A stretch of 64,000 nucleotides of DNA. It comes from an uncultured Thermoleophilia bacterium. GTDB taxonomy: Bacteria; Actinomycetota; Thermoleophilia; UBA2241. Position 1 is the stretch's first letter. The number at the start of each line of letters is the position of its first letter. Below the pieces are notes generated by a model that made no database searches, had not been told where the DNA came from, and was given only the letters and a program-made list of their open reading frames with translations. Where the stretch lies: the NCBI GenBank assembly GCA_903927755.1, contig CAIYOD010000013.1, positions 1 through 64,000 on the forward strand, read 5' to 3'. The position numbers were made by a program, and so were the translations under genes. This document shows, one piece after another, positions 43,217 through 52,052 of this stretch.

Positions 43217-45075
43217 AGGACACCCGCGACGCGCGCGACGACCCCGCCGACGGCGAACGCCAGGCCGACGCTGCCGAACCACACGGCGGCGGTGAACAGC
43301 CTGCCGCGCTCCTTCATGATGATGAGGACCGAGGCGATGCACGGCACGAACAGCGTGATCGTCACGAGGGCGACCAGGATCTGGGTGCCGCTGAGGCCGA
43401 GCTCGAAGAGCCCGGCCGCGCCGAAGTCACGCCGCACGAACCCCATGACGAAGGCGTTCGACGCCGCCGCGGGGAGTTCCAGCCAGCCCACGGTGAGGGG
43501 CGCGAGGAGGCCCTGCAGGGCCTGGAGCGCGCCCGTCAGCTCGAGCACGCTGAGCAGCAGCGCGCCGGCGACGAAGTACAGGGTCACCTCCTTCAGGAAC
43601 ATGACGGTCTTGTGGTAGGTCTTGGTGAGCACGTTGCGCGGTCGCGGCAGGCGCAGCGGCGGCAGGTCGATGAGCAGATCGGTCGACTTTCCTGGAAGGA
43701 CGCGGTCCAGGGCCAGACCGATCAGGCCGAAGATGAAGACCATGATGACGCCGTAGGCGATGGCGATCGTGCCGCCTCCCGCGGCCGCGAGCAGCGCGAC
43801 GACGACGCCGAGCTGGGCGGAGCAGGGGATCGCGAAGGCCATGAGCGCCGTCGCGATCCGTCGCTCGCGCTCGTTGCCCAGGATCCGCGTCGTCATGGTC
43901 GCCATGGTGATGCAGCCGAAGCCGAGGATCATGGGGATGATGGCGCGGCCGTTGAGGCCGATGCCGGACATCAGGCGATCGGAGAGCGCGGCGATGCGCG
44001 GCAGGTAGCCCGAGTCCTCCAGCGTGGACATCAGCAGGTAGAAGGCGACGACCAGCGGCAGCAACAGGCCGAAGATGTAGGTCACCGTCATGGTGACGAC
44101 GCCGAACTCGCCGGCGAGGATGCTGTAGGGGACGCCGGACGAGCCGGTCACCTGCTCGATCGCGCCACGAAGGAACGGCTCCACGTAGCCCTGCATGATC
44201 GTGCCCTCCGTGAAGCCCACCACCGTCCCGGCCACGAACACGCCGATGACTTCGTACATGACGAACAGCGTGAAGGCGAGCACCGGGATGCCGACGAGTG
44301 GGCGGACCAGGGCGCGGCCGAGCCGGGCGCCGAAGTCGGCCCGGCCCTGCGGCCGGTGGACTACGGCGGCGGTCACGTCGTTCACCCGCCGCCGCCGGTC
44401 CTGGTACACACCGTCTCTCTGTCCGTCGACGCTCACGCCGGTGCGCTCGGACACGAACGGGTCCGCCTCCAGCACGAGCAGCGCCTCGGGGCGAGTGTCC
44501 ACGCGGTCGAGCAGTTCGGTCAGGCGCTCCTGCAACTCACGGTCGGAGCGCCCGACGCGCGCCTCGTCGAGTGCCTCGCGCACCTCGTCGAACCCTTCGC
44601 GGCGGACCGCGACGGTAGAGATCACGGGGACGTCGAGGAGCCGGGAGAGCTGCTCGACGTCGATGTCCACGCCCTTGGCCGCCGCCTCGTCGATCATGTT
44701 GAGGGCCACGACCACGGGGATGCCCATGTCGATGACCTGCTGCGTGAGGAAGAGGTCGCGCTCCAGATGCACGGCGTCGACGACGTTGAGGATCACGTCG
44801 GCCTCCATGACGATGTCGCGCGCCACTGTCTCCTCGTCGTTGAACGAGGACACGCCGTAGATGCCCGGGGTGTCCAGCACGACGTCGTCGCCCATGCGCC
44901 CACTGGAGACGGCGACAGTCGTGCCGGGGTAGTTGGAGACGTCGACGTACAGGCCGGTGAACGCGTTGAAGAAGAGCGACTTGCCGACGTTGGGGTTGCC
45001 GACGAGGACGATCCTTCGGGCCGCGGCCGGCGCCTCGACGGTCGTCGGCTCGCAGCACGCCGCTGTGGCGCTCAC
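43213..45075 (-). CDS. feoB: ferrous iron transport protein B
   Basis: A 620-residue Fe(II) importer. The N-terminal G domain has G1 GNPNVGKSLFFNAFTG, G3 DTPGIYGVSSFNDEE and G4 NMID; a helical domain (about 175-260) links it to the membrane region with two Gate motifs, including SLGFGCITMATMTTR-type residues (ILGFGCITMATMT) and MGFVRRDFGAAGLF. At 620 residues it is shorter than E. coli FeoB (773) but normal for anaerobes and actinobacteria. It sits between feoA (ATGA overlap) and a zinc-ribbon gene (GTGA overlap). Confidence 0.95.
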   Translation of the reverse strand: MSATAACCEPTTVEAPAAARRIVLVGNPNVGKSLFFNAFTGLYVDVSNYPGTTVAVSSGRMGDDVVLDTPGIYGVSSFNDEETVARDIVMEADVILNVVDAVHLERDLFLTQQVIDMGIPVVVALNMIDEAAAKGVDIDVEQLSRLLDVPVISTVAVRREGFDEVREALDEARVGRSDRELQERLTELLDRVDTRPEALLVLEADPFVSERTGVSVDGQRDGVYQDRRRRVNDVTAAVVHRPQGRADFGARLGRALVRPLVGIPVLAFTLFVMYEVIGVFVAGTVVGFTEGTIMQGYVEPFLRGAIEQVTGSSGVPYSILAGEFGVVTMTVTYIFGLLLPLVVAFYLLMSTLEDSGYLPRIAALSDRLMSGIGLNGRAIIPMILGFGCITMATMTTRILGNERERRIATALMAFAIPCSAQLGVVVALLAAAGGGTIAIAYGVIMVFIFGLIGLALDRVLPGKSTDLLIDLPPLRLPRPRNVLTKTYHKTVMFLKEVTLYFVAGALLLSVLELTGALQALQGLLAPLTVGWLELPAAASNAFVMGFVRRDFGAAGLFELGLSGTQILVALVTITLFVPCIASVLIIMKERGRLFTAAVWFGSVGLAFAVGGVVARVAGVL

Positions 45076-45299
45076 GCGCCCGCCGCGTCTTCGATGAGGA
45101 CGCGGCGGGCGAGCTTGCGGCCCATGCAGATCTCCTGCTGGCAGTGACGCACGAGCACCGGTCCGAACGGGAGCTTCTCAGCCGACTCGACGACCGTGCC
45201 TTCACCGATGCCGAACCGCACGCACTGCGCGCGGGCCCTTTCGTCATCGATCTTGAGGATCCGTACCGGCCTGCCCGGCCGGGCGTCGAGCAGCGTCAT
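45072..45299 (-). CDS. feoA: ferrous iron transport protein A
   Basis: A 75-residue SH3-like FeoA protein (MTLLDARPGRPVRILKIDDERARAQCVRFGIGEGTVVESAEKLPFGPVLVR), needed for FeoB activity at the cytoplasmic membrane. The family pattern is RxxxxGI.G followed by a PVxV strand. Its start follows AAAGGATGCTGC and its stop overlaps the feoB start. A palindromic operator about 40 bp upstream suggests metal-dependent control by a DtxR-family repressor. Confidence 0.93.
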   Translation of the reverse strand: MTLLDARPGRPVRILKIDDERARAQCVRFGIGEGTVVESAEKLPFGPVLVRHCQQEICMGRKLARRVLIEDAAGA

Positions 45300-45335
45300 G
45301 CAGCATCCTTTAGAAGGGGGTACGACAGAGAGTAG

Positions 45336-45349
45336 TTAGGGAACCCTAA
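45336..45349. promoter_or_regulatory. palindromic operator upstream of feoAB (DtxR-family-like)
   Basis: TTAGGGAACCCTAA reads as TTAGGG and CCCTAA with a 2-nt centre. The outer TTAGG/CCTAA half-sites are those of DtxR/IdeR boxes, though the spacing is shorter than the 19-bp consensus. On the minus strand a TATCCT element lies just upstream, so a repressor here could block the feo promoter. Confidence 0.6.
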
Positions 45350-45464
45350 TCACAGGCAATAGGATAGCCTTCTACCAGAGCGACGTCAACGCGCCGGGGA
45401 TGCCGTCTTGGGAAAGCCCCTCATCGCGTGACGGAATCCCGAAGACCGAAGCGAAGGAACGACA

Positions 45465-45860
45465 ATGGACAACTTGATCGTCTGGGCCGACGTCCCAGTA
45501 CTGGATCTGGACCGCGCCATGAGATTCTACGGCGCTGTCTTGCAGCGGCCGTTCGTCACGATGGAGGGCATGGATGGGGTCGCGTTGCCCGGCCCGAACG
45601 AAGGGGAAGACCCGTCCGGGCAGGACATGTCCGTCGCTTTCGACCTCGTCCAGCGCCAGGAGGTGACGCCGAGTCACGAGGGCTGCACCATCTACCTGGA
45701 GGCCGGTGACGACGCGCGGGGGATGCTCCAACGGGCGGCGGAGGCCGGAGGCGAGATCCTCTCGCCGGCGGCGTTCATGGGGGAGATGGTCGGCACCATC
45801 GGCTTCTTCCAGGACAGCGAGGGCAACCGCATCGGCGTGCACCAGCAGGGCGGTGCTTGA
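45465..45860 (+). CDS. VOC-family (glyoxalase-like) protein
   Basis: A 131-residue vicinal-oxygen-chelate protein with two beta-alpha-beta-beta-beta modules: NLIVWADVPVLDLDRAMRFYGAVLQRPF and the C-terminal GTIGFFQDSEGNRIGVHQQ. Family members include glyoxalases, dioxygenases and antibiotic-resistance proteins; metal-ligand positions are not certain here, so function is not assigned. The ATG follows GAAGGAACGACA. It lies divergent from feoA and convergent with the following hypothetical gene. Confidence 0.85.
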   Translation: MDNLIVWADVPVLDLDRAMRFYGAVLQRPFVTMEGMDGVALPGPNEGEDPSGQDMSVAFDLVQRQEVTPSHEGCTIYLEAGDDARGMLQRAAEAGGEILSPAAFMGEMVGTIGFFQDSEGNRIGVHQQGGA

Positions 45861-45875
45861 CGCCGACGCCGGGGG

Positions 45876-46352
45876 TCAGCCCTTGACGGACGGCGGGCGG
45901 CGCCCTCGACCTTCCCTCCGGAGGTCCAGAGCGGCGATCTGATCCAGCACGTCGTCGACCTGGCGCTCCACCAGCGCCGGGTCGACGACGTGCTCCTTCA
46001 GCGCGCCGAGCGCGTGGGCCACGGCGGCGTCGTAGTCGCGGCGGTAGCGTCTGTTGAGGTCGTGCCAGGGGACGCCGGCCATGGCGGAGACGGCGTCCGA
46101 GTCTGCGTGCAGCTCGCCACGCTCCAGCAACACCGCGAGGATGGGATAGCCGAGGTAGCCCTGCCAGTAGGAGGCGTTGTCGTTGGCGGTGATCGAGCGC
46201 CCGTCCGCGGACCACTCGACGTCGTAGGTCTTGTCGCCGCCGGAGGAGACGACCGTCGCGGAGCCGGGCCCGGTGAGCTGCACCCGGCCGTCGGCGACCG
46301 CGGTGAACGCCTCGAAGACCTTTGCCCTGGGCGGCAGTCTCCAGGGAGCCAT
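45876..46352 (-). CDS. hypothetical protein
   Basis: A 158-residue cytosolic protein (MAPWRLPPRAKVFEAFTAVADGRVQLTGPGSATVVSSGGDKTYDVEWS). The first 60 residues are beta-rich, and the C-terminal half is helical (DLNRRYRRDYDAAVAHALGALKEHVVDPALVERQVDDVLDQIAAL). I do not recognise a family. The start at 46352 has GGAGGTGACG and is preferred to the ORF-track ATG at 46364. It is convergent with the VOC gene and divergent from the PLP enzyme gene. Confidence 0.6.
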   Translation of the reverse strand: MAPWRLPPRAKVFEAFTAVADGRVQLTGPGSATVVSSGGDKTYDVEWSADGRSITANDNASYWQGYLGYPILAVLLERGELHADSDAVSAMAGVPWHDLNRRYRRDYDAAVAHALGALKEHVVDPALVERQVDDVLDQIAALDLRREGRGRRPPSVKG

Positions 46353-46529
46353 CGTCACCTCCACGCGCCGGCCGGCCCGTCGGCCGGGCGGTCATCACGA
46401 CTGTACCCGGCCGCCGGGCGTCCCCCACGGCAGGCCGTCGTCACTCCGGGTCCGCAGGGCCTAGAATGGCGCTGGGACTGACGCGCCGTGAGGGTGACGG
46501 CGAGAGTGGCGAGACCAGCGGAGGGTCAC

Positions 46530-47738
46530 ATGAGCGACGACGTGAGACGGCAGGACGGCGAGGCGCCGGACCTCTCGCCCGCCACCCTTGCGGTGCGGGC
46601 AGGCGAGGACGAGGCGCGGGCGCACCGCGGCACGCAGGTGCCGATCGTGTACAGCGCCGCGTTCGGCTACGAGGACGTGGACTCGTGGGTGGACGCGGCT
46701 CTCGGCCGCACCGAGGGCCACATCTACACGCGCAACACCAATCCCACGGTCGCGGCGTTCGAGGAGAAGGTCAGGATCCTCGAGGGAGCCGCGGCGGCCA
46801 CGAGCTTCTCCACCGGCATGGCCGCCGTCAGCAACACGCTCTTCGCGCTGGTCGCGCCGGGCGACCGCGTCGTCTCGGTCAAGGACACCTACGGCGGCAC
46901 CAACCAGATGTTCGTCGACTTCCTGCCGCGCATCGGCGTCGAGGTGGAGCTCTGCGACACCACGGACTTCGAGCAGATCGAGGCTGCCGTCGCCCGTGGC
47001 TGCCGCCTCCTCTACCTCGAGTCGCCCACCAACCCGACGCTCAAGGTCATGGACATCGCCCGCCTCTCCGCGGCGGCTCACGAGGTCGGCGCGCTCGTGG
47101 TCGCCGACAACACCTTCGCGACGCCGATCAACCAGAACCCGCTCGCGCTGGGCACGGACCTCGTGCTGCACAGCGCCACCAAGTTCCTCGGCGGCCACGC
47201 GGACGCGCTCGGCGGCGTGCTCTGCGGCCCCGCCGAGCTCATCAAGATGGTCTACCACTATCGCGAGATCACCGGCGCGTCACTCGACCCGATGGCCGCG
47301 TACCTGTTCGTGCGCAGCCTCAAGACCCTCGCGCTGCGCGTGCGGCAGCAGAACGAGAACGCGATGACGATCGCCCGCTGGCTGCAAGGGCAGCCGGTCG
47401 TCGACGTGGTCAACTATCCGGGGCTCGAGTCGCACCTGCATCACGACGTGGCGGCGCGGCAGATGCGCGGTTACGGCGGCATGCTGAGCTTCTCGCTGGG
47501 CGGCGGCTTCGACGCGGTCAAGCGCGTGCTGCCGCGCCTGCGGCTCGCGCACCTGGCCGCCAACCTTGGGGCGGTCGAGACGCTTGCCGGCGTGCCGGCC
47601 ACGACCAGCCATGTCGAGTGCACCGCGGAGGAGCGCGCCGCCATGGGCATCCCGGAGGGGCTGGTGCGCTATTCGGTCGGCATCGAGGACGCACAGGACC
47701 TGATCGCCGACCTCGAGCAGGCGTTCACGGCGGCGTAG
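46530..47738 (+). CDS. Cys/Met metabolism PLP-dependent enzyme (cystathionine gamma-synthase/O-acylhomoserine sulfhydrylase family)
   Basis: A 402-residue gamma-family PLP enzyme: opening TLAVRAGEDEARAHRGTQVPIVYSAAFGY, cofactor phosphate contacts in YTRNTNPTV and SFSTGMAAVSN, DNTFATP, the Schiff-base lysine in LHSATKFLGGHADALGG and the C-terminal LVRYSVGIED. It could be cystathionine gamma-synthase or lyase, methionine gamma-lyase or O-acetyl/O-succinylhomoserine sulfhydrylase; motifs do not separate these safely. Co-located sulfur or methionine genes are absent. The start at ATG 46530 has GGAGGGTCAC; no SAM riboswitch was recognised upstream. Confidence 0.88.
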   Translation: MSDDVRRQDGEAPDLSPATLAVRAGEDEARAHRGTQVPIVYSAAFGYEDVDSWVDAALGRTEGHIYTRNTNPTVAAFEEKVRILEGAAAATSFSTGMAAVSNTLFALVAPGDRVVSVKDTYGGTNQMFVDFLPRIGVEVELCDTTDFEQIEAAVARGCRLLYLESPTNPTLKVMDIARLSAAAHEVGALVVADNTFATPINQNPLALGTDLVLHSATKFLGGHADALGGVLCGPAELIKMVYHYREITGASLDPMAAYLFVRSLKTLALRVRQQNENAMTIARWLQGQPVVDVVNYPGLESHLHHDVAARQMRGYGGMLSFSLGGGFDAVKRVLPRLRLAHLAANLGAVETLAGVPATTSHVECTAEERAAMGIPEGLVRYSVGIEDAQDLIADLEQAFTAA

Positions 47739-47803
47739 GCTTTCCCCCGGAGACGGGGAATGTGTCACCGACTGGTAACGCGAGCACTCAGGGAGGGCCG
47801 GCC

Positions 47804-49306
47804 GTGGCCGACAAGCAGCGCAAGAACGGTACGACCGGCGCTCCGGAGCCGGACGAAGTCACGGCGGTCACCCAGGTGTCTGCGCCGGTCGAGGGCGAAC
47901 CGGCGGCCGCGGAGGCGGCGGAGGCGGCGAGCGCCGCAGCGGACGACGAGTCCACGGCGGTCATGACGACCCCCGACGACGAGGTCACGCAGGTGGCCGC
48001 CGGCGGCGCCGGCGGCGACGAGGCGACTGCGATCGTCACGACGGAGCGGCATCCCAGCCGTCTGCGTCGTCTCCTCATCGGCCTCCTCATCGTCCTCGCG
48101 TGTCTCGGCGTGGTCGTCAGCGGCCTGACGATGTGGACGCACTACACCGTCATGGACACCGACGGCTACATGCGGATCGTCGGACCGATCGGCAAGGATC
48201 CGCAGGCCATCCAGAGCCTGAGCGCCTACATCGCCGGCCAGGCGGTGGCCGCCACCGACCTGCAGCAGCGCGTGGGCGACGCCCTGCCGGACAAGGCGAA
48301 GCTCTTCGCCGGCCCCATCACCGGCGTCATCGAGGACTTCATCATCAAGGGCACCGACAAGGTGCTGAGCTCGCCCAAGGCCTACGAGCTCTGGCTCAAG
48401 ATCAACGAGATCGGCCACGAGAAGATCGTCGCGCTGCTGCGCGGTGAATCGACGACCGCCTACATCGCCGGCAGCGACGTGAAGCTCAACCTGCTGCCGC
48501 TCGTCAGCCAGGTGCTGGTGTGGGTTGACGGCAAGCTGCCGGGTGGGCTCTCGAGCCGCTTGTCGCCGCCCGTCATCGCCCCCGGCACCGACCCGGCGGC
48601 CTCCATCCAGGAGGTCGCGAACTGGTCGGGCAAGCCGCTCCCGTCCGACTTCGGGCAGATCACCCTGATCCAGTCCGATGCGCTCGGGCCGGCGCAGGAG
48701 GCCGTCAAGTGGTTCGACCGGCTCGTGTGGATCGTCCCGTTCGTCACCGCCGCGCTGATCGCCCTGGCGATCTGGCTCTCGCGCCGACGCGGGCGGACGG
48801 CGATCGCCATCGGCATCGGCGCCGCGATCGCCATCTTCCTGACGCGCGTGATCATCAAGCGCGCGTCCGTGTACCTCACCGATCAACTCAGGGAAGGCGG
48901 CGGCCTTCGCCTCGCCAAGGACGTGGTGAACGCGTCGCTGGAGCCGCTCACGACGATCACCATCTGGATCTGCGTGATCGGTGTCGTGGCGGCCGTCCTC
49001 GTCTGGCTGCTCGGCCGCCGCGACGTGCGCGCCGGCGTGGTCGCGGTCGGCAAGCGCGCCGCCGGCCAAGCCGTCGAGGTCAGGATCCCGGATTCGCCCG
49101 TCACCTCCTGGATCGGCAACCACGTCGTGGCCGTGCGCTGGGGCCTGGTCGTCGTCGGGTTGATCGTCCTGTCGATCGTGGCGTCCTCGTGGCTCGGGAT
49201 CATCCTCGTGGTGGTGATCGTCCTGCTGCTGCAGGGTGTGCTCAGCCTGCTCGCCGGGCAGTGGCCGTTCGCCGAGCCGGACAGCAACGAGGCGGCGCCC
49301 GTCTGA
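47804..49306 (+). CDS. large conserved membrane protein of unknown function
   Basis: A 500-residue protein: an acidic, low-complexity cytosolic N-terminus of about 90 residues (EVTAVTQVSAPVEGEPAAAEAAEAASAAADDESTAV), one membrane segment, an extracytoplasmic region of about 200 residues (DTDGYMRIVGPIGKDPQAIQSLSAYIAGQAV), then at least five more membrane segments to the C-terminus. The layout matches actinobacterial integral membrane proteins of unknown role. It starts at GTG 47804 with GGGAGGGCCGGCC; the 994-aa ORF in the track reads through unrelated frames. Confidence 0.78.
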   Translation: MADKQRKNGTTGAPEPDEVTAVTQVSAPVEGEPAAAEAAEAASAAADDESTAVMTTPDDEVTQVAAGGAGGDEATAIVTTERHPSRLRRLLIGLLIVLACLGVVVSGLTMWTHYTVMDTDGYMRIVGPIGKDPQAIQSLSAYIAGQAVAATDLQQRVGDALPDKAKLFAGPITGVIEDFIIKGTDKVLSSPKAYELWLKINEIGHEKIVALLRGESTTAYIAGSDVKLNLLPLVSQVLVWVDGKLPGGLSSRLSPPVIAPGTDPAASIQEVANWSGKPLPSDFGQITLIQSDALGPAQEAVKWFDRLVWIVPFVTAALIALAIWLSRRRGRTAIAIGIGAAIAIFLTRVIIKRASVYLTDQLREGGGLRLAKDVVNASLEPLTTITIWICVIGVVAAVLVWLLGRRDVRAGVVAVGKRAAGQAVEVRIPDSPVTSWIGNHVVAVRWGLVVVGLIVLSIVASSWLGIILVVVIVLLLQGVLSLLAGQWPFAEPDSNEAAPV

Positions 49307-49335
49307 GGCCGGCCTGCGGCGGAGCACGGCCGGCC
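49307..49335. terminator. stem-loop after the membrane protein gene
   Basis: GGCCGGCC occurs twice, 13 nt apart, as a self-complementary inverted repeat right after the stop codon. A second GC-rich hairpin (CGCCGGC/GCCGGCG) follows before the Nramp gene. Confidence 0.5.
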
Positions 49336-49418
49336 GGGTCATCCGTGGAGCAGGGCGCCGGCCTCACTTACGCCGGCGTGCAGGCGCCGGGGCCGACGCA
49401 GGGTAGAGTGTCGCCAGG

Positions 49419-50798
49419 ATGACCGGCGACGCGCACAACAAGTCCGAGGCGAAGGCGAGAGGGGCCGGGCGGGCGCAGCCTGACCCGGCCTCCGCCACGC
49501 CACTCGAGAAGCCGCTGGAGCCGCCGGCCGACCTGGAGGCCGACTCCCGGCCGAACGGAGCCGCCGACTTCGTCCGCGATCTGTTCTCGCGCGAGCTGCT
49601 CCGCTATCTGGGCCCCGGGTTCATCGTCACCATCGGCTTCATCGACCCCGGCAACTGGGCGACCAACATCGCCGGCGGGTCGGAGTTCGGCTACACGCTG
49701 CTGTGGGTCGTCTCGCTCAGCACGCTCATGCTCATCTTCCTGCAGCACCTCTCGGCCAAGCTGGGCATCGTCACCGGCCACTCCCTGGCCGCGAACGTCC
49801 GCTCGCAGCTGCCCAAGCCCGTGGTCTGGATCGCTGGCGTGACCATCGTGCTGGCCTGCATGGCGACCGACCTGGCGGAGTACCTCGGCGCCGCCCTCGG
49901 CTTCTACCTGCTCTTCGGCTTGCCGCTCTGGCTCGGCGCCCCGCTGACCGTCGGCATCGTCTTCGTCGCCATCCTCGGGCAGCAGTACCACCGCCTCGAG
50001 CGCATGATCGTCGTCTTCCTCGCGATCATCGCCGGCTGCTACATCGTCGAGCTCTTCCTCGTCAAGCCCGACTGGGCGGCGGCTGCGCCGCGCTGGGTCA
50101 TCCCCTCCGTGGACGGCGCCAGCATCCTCGTCGCGCTCGGCATGCTCGGCGCCATCGTCATGCCGCACAACATCTACGTGCACTCGAACGTCATTCTGTC
50201 TCGTGATTGGGATCTCGCTCCCGACCGCCGCCGCCGTCTGATGAACTTCGAACTGATCGACACGAGCATGGCGATGGGCGTGGGGTGGCTGGTCAACTCG
50301 GCGATGATCATCGTCGCGGCGGCCGTGTTCTTCACCGCCGGCGTCACGGTCACGAGCATCGAACAGGCGTCCGAGACGCTCGAGCCGCTGGTGGGGTCGC
50401 TGTCGCAGTTCCTCTTCGGCATGGCGCTGCTGGTGGCGGGGATCGCCTCGTCGATCACCTCCTCGCTCGCCGAGGCCAACGTCGTCACCGGCTACCTCGG
50501 CAAGCCCGAGGATCCGCGCACACGCGCCTACAAGATCGGCCTTGTCGTCACTTCGCTTCCCGCGATGCTGGTCATCGCCCTGGGGGTCGACTCCTTCAAG
50601 GCTCTGATCGTGAGCCAGGTGCTGCTCAGCATCCAGTTGCCGTTCACGGTCATCCCGCTGCTCTGGCTCTCGCGCAGCCGCCGCGTGATGGGCGCCGACC
50701 GCATGAACACGATCCAGCTCGGCGTGGGCGTGCTGCTGGCCGCGATCATCATCGGACTGAACGCGTTCCTCCTCTACCAGATCTTCTTCGGAGGCTAA
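49419..50798 (+). CDS. mntH: Nramp-family divalent metal transporter
   Basis: A 459-residue proton-coupled Mn(II)/Fe(II) importer with eleven membrane helices. The two broken metal-binding helices are recognisable: GFIDPGNWATNIAGGSEFGY (DPGN) and GAIVMPHNIYVHSNVI (MPH). A cytosolic N-terminal tail of about 60 residues precedes the first helix. Its stop is followed two bases later by the start of a UspA gene, so the two are one operon. No Mn riboswitch or metal operator was recognised in the 112-bp gap upstream. Confidence 0.92.
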   Translation: MTGDAHNKSEAKARGAGRAQPDPASATPLEKPLEPPADLEADSRPNGAADFVRDLFSRELLRYLGPGFIVTIGFIDPGNWATNIAGGSEFGYTLLWVVSLSTLMLIFLQHLSAKLGIVTGHSLAANVRSQLPKPVVWIAGVTIVLACMATDLAEYLGAALGFYLLFGLPLWLGAPLTVGIVFVAILGQQYHRLERMIVVFLAIIAGCYIVELFLVKPDWAAAAPRWVIPSVDGASILVALGMLGAIVMPHNIYVHSNVILSRDWDLAPDRRRRLMNFELIDTSMAMGVGWLVNSAMIIVAAAVFFTAGVTVTSIEQASETLEPLVGSLSQFLFGMALLVAGIASSITSSLAEANVVTGYLGKPEDPRTRAYKIGLVVTSLPAMLVIALGVDSFKALIVSQVLLSIQLPFTVIPLLWLSRSRRVMGADRMNTIQLGVGVLLAAIIIGLNAFLLYQIFFGG

Positions 50799-50800
50799 GC

Positions 50801-51217
50801 ATGGGCGTCTACGACCACATCCTGGTGCCGCTCGAGGGCAGCGAGACCGACGCGTCGGTGCTGGAGCACGTCGGCCGGCTCGCCGAGGACTGCGGCGCGA
50901 GCGTCACACTCCTGCGCGTGGCGCATTTCCACACGCGCGACCAGCGCGCCTGCGAGCTCGAGGGCGGAGAGGACGGCTTGATGCGAGCCGCGGAGCAGCT
51001 GCGCGGCCGCGGCATCGAGGTGCGCACGCTCCTCATCTCCGGCGAGCCCCAGGAGGTCATCGTGCGGCAGGCCGAGGAGCTGCGACCGGACCTGATCGCC
51101 ATGGCCACGCACGGGCACGGCTGGGCGAAGCGCATCGTGCTGGGCAGCGTGGCCGACCACGTGCGTCACAACACCGACGTGCCGCTGCTGCTGCTCAAGG
51201 GCGCCGCCGGGAGCTGA
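50801..51217 (+). CDS. universal stress protein linked to the Nramp transporter
   Basis: A 138-residue UspA domain (YDHILVPLEGSETDASVLEHVGRLAEDCGASVTLLRV), with the ATP-type motif ATHGHGWAKRIVLGSVADHVRHNTDVPLLLLK (G-2x-G-9x-G-like). The ATG follows GGAGGCTAAGC, directly after the Nramp stop. The pairing suggests a regulatory or sensing role for the metal transporter, as Usp proteins often accompany transporters. The start at 50801 replaces the longer ORF-track frame. Confidence 0.88.
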   Translation: MGVYDHILVPLEGSETDASVLEHVGRLAEDCGASVTLLRVAHFHTRDQRACELEGGEDGLMRAAEQLRGRGIEVRTLLISGEPQEVIVRQAEELRPDLIAMATHGHGWAKRIVLGSVADHVRHNTDVPLLLLKGAAGS

Positions 51218-51242
51218 CCTCTCCGCCCGGTATACTCGGGCC

Positions 51243-51923
51243 ATGCCCGATCGCCTCGTCCTCTTCGATATCGACTGCACTCTGATCGACGCCCACGGCG
51301 CGGGCGGGCGAGCCATCCTCCGCGCCATCAAGGACGTGTACGGGGTCGAGGGCGAGCTCGGCGACTACTCGTTCCACGGACGTACAGACCCGGGCATCAT
51401 CGCCGACCTCGCGGCTCTCTGGGGCGCGGACGGCCGCGGTGACGTCGACGAGTGCATCACGCGCTACGTGGATCTGCTGCGCCGCGAGATCGACGGCGGC
51501 GAGGTCGAGACCCTGCCGGGCATCCGCGAGCTGGTGACGGCGCTCGCGGCCGACCGCCGCGCCCTCGTCGGCCTGCTCACCGGCAACATCGAGGAGGGGG
51601 CCCGTCTCAAGCTCGAGCCGACGGGCCTGTACTCGCTGTTCAAGGTCGGGGCCTACGGCTCGGACTCGGCGCTGCGCGCCGATCTGCCGGCGGTCGCCGT
51701 GGCCCGCGCCGAGACGCTCACCGGCCGGCGCTACGCCGGCAAGGACGTGGTCGTCATCGGCGACACGCCGGCCGACGTGGAGTGCGGCGCGTCGCTGGGC
51801 GTCACCGCCGTCGCCGTCGCCACCGGCCGTCACAGCGTGGACGAGCTCGCCGCTCACGCGCCGGATCACCTCTTCGCCGACTTCTCCGGCTGGCGCGCCG
51901 CCTACGACGCCATCATCGGCTGA
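51243..51923 (+). CDS. HAD-superfamily phosphatase (phosphoglycolate phosphatase-like)
   Basis: A 226-residue HAD hydrolase: motif I LFDIDCTLIDAHG with the nucleophile Asp, a helical cap (about 15-90), motif II LVGLLTGNIE, a Lys/Arg-containing segment before DVVVIGDTPADVECG as motif III/IV. Such proteins dephosphorylate phosphoglycolate, sugar phosphates or nucleotides; the substrate is not readable. It starts 25 nt after the UspA stop with no clear ribosome binding site. Confidence 0.87.
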   Translation: MPDRLVLFDIDCTLIDAHGAGGRAILRAIKDVYGVEGELGDYSFHGRTDPGIIADLAALWGADGRGDVDECITRYVDLLRREIDGGEVETLPGIRELVTALAADRRALVGLLTGNIEEGARLKLEPTGLYSLFKVGAYGSDSALRADLPAVAVARAETLTGRRYAGKDVVVIGDTPADVECGASLGVTAVAVATGRHSVDELAAHAPDHLFADFSGWRAAYDAIIG

Positions 51924-52052
51924 CCCGGCGCTCCGCGGCGAATACGGCAACAACATCGCCGCCGACGGCAAGGTGACGTCCGACCCTGCTCTCGCAGATC
52001 CGACGCTCCCGTCACACGAGCGCACTTACGGAGGCGACCAGTCCGGCCGGCC

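Noticed and set aside
46353-46529. possible SAM riboswitch before the Cys/Met enzyme gene
   Set aside because: The 177-bp region has GC-rich hairpins but no recognisable SAM-I, SAM-II or SAM-IV core.
46322-49306. 994-residue open frame across the PLP enzyme and membrane protein
   Set aside because: Its first half is a frame-shadow of the PLP enzyme; the membrane protein begins at GTG 47804 with its own ribosome binding site.
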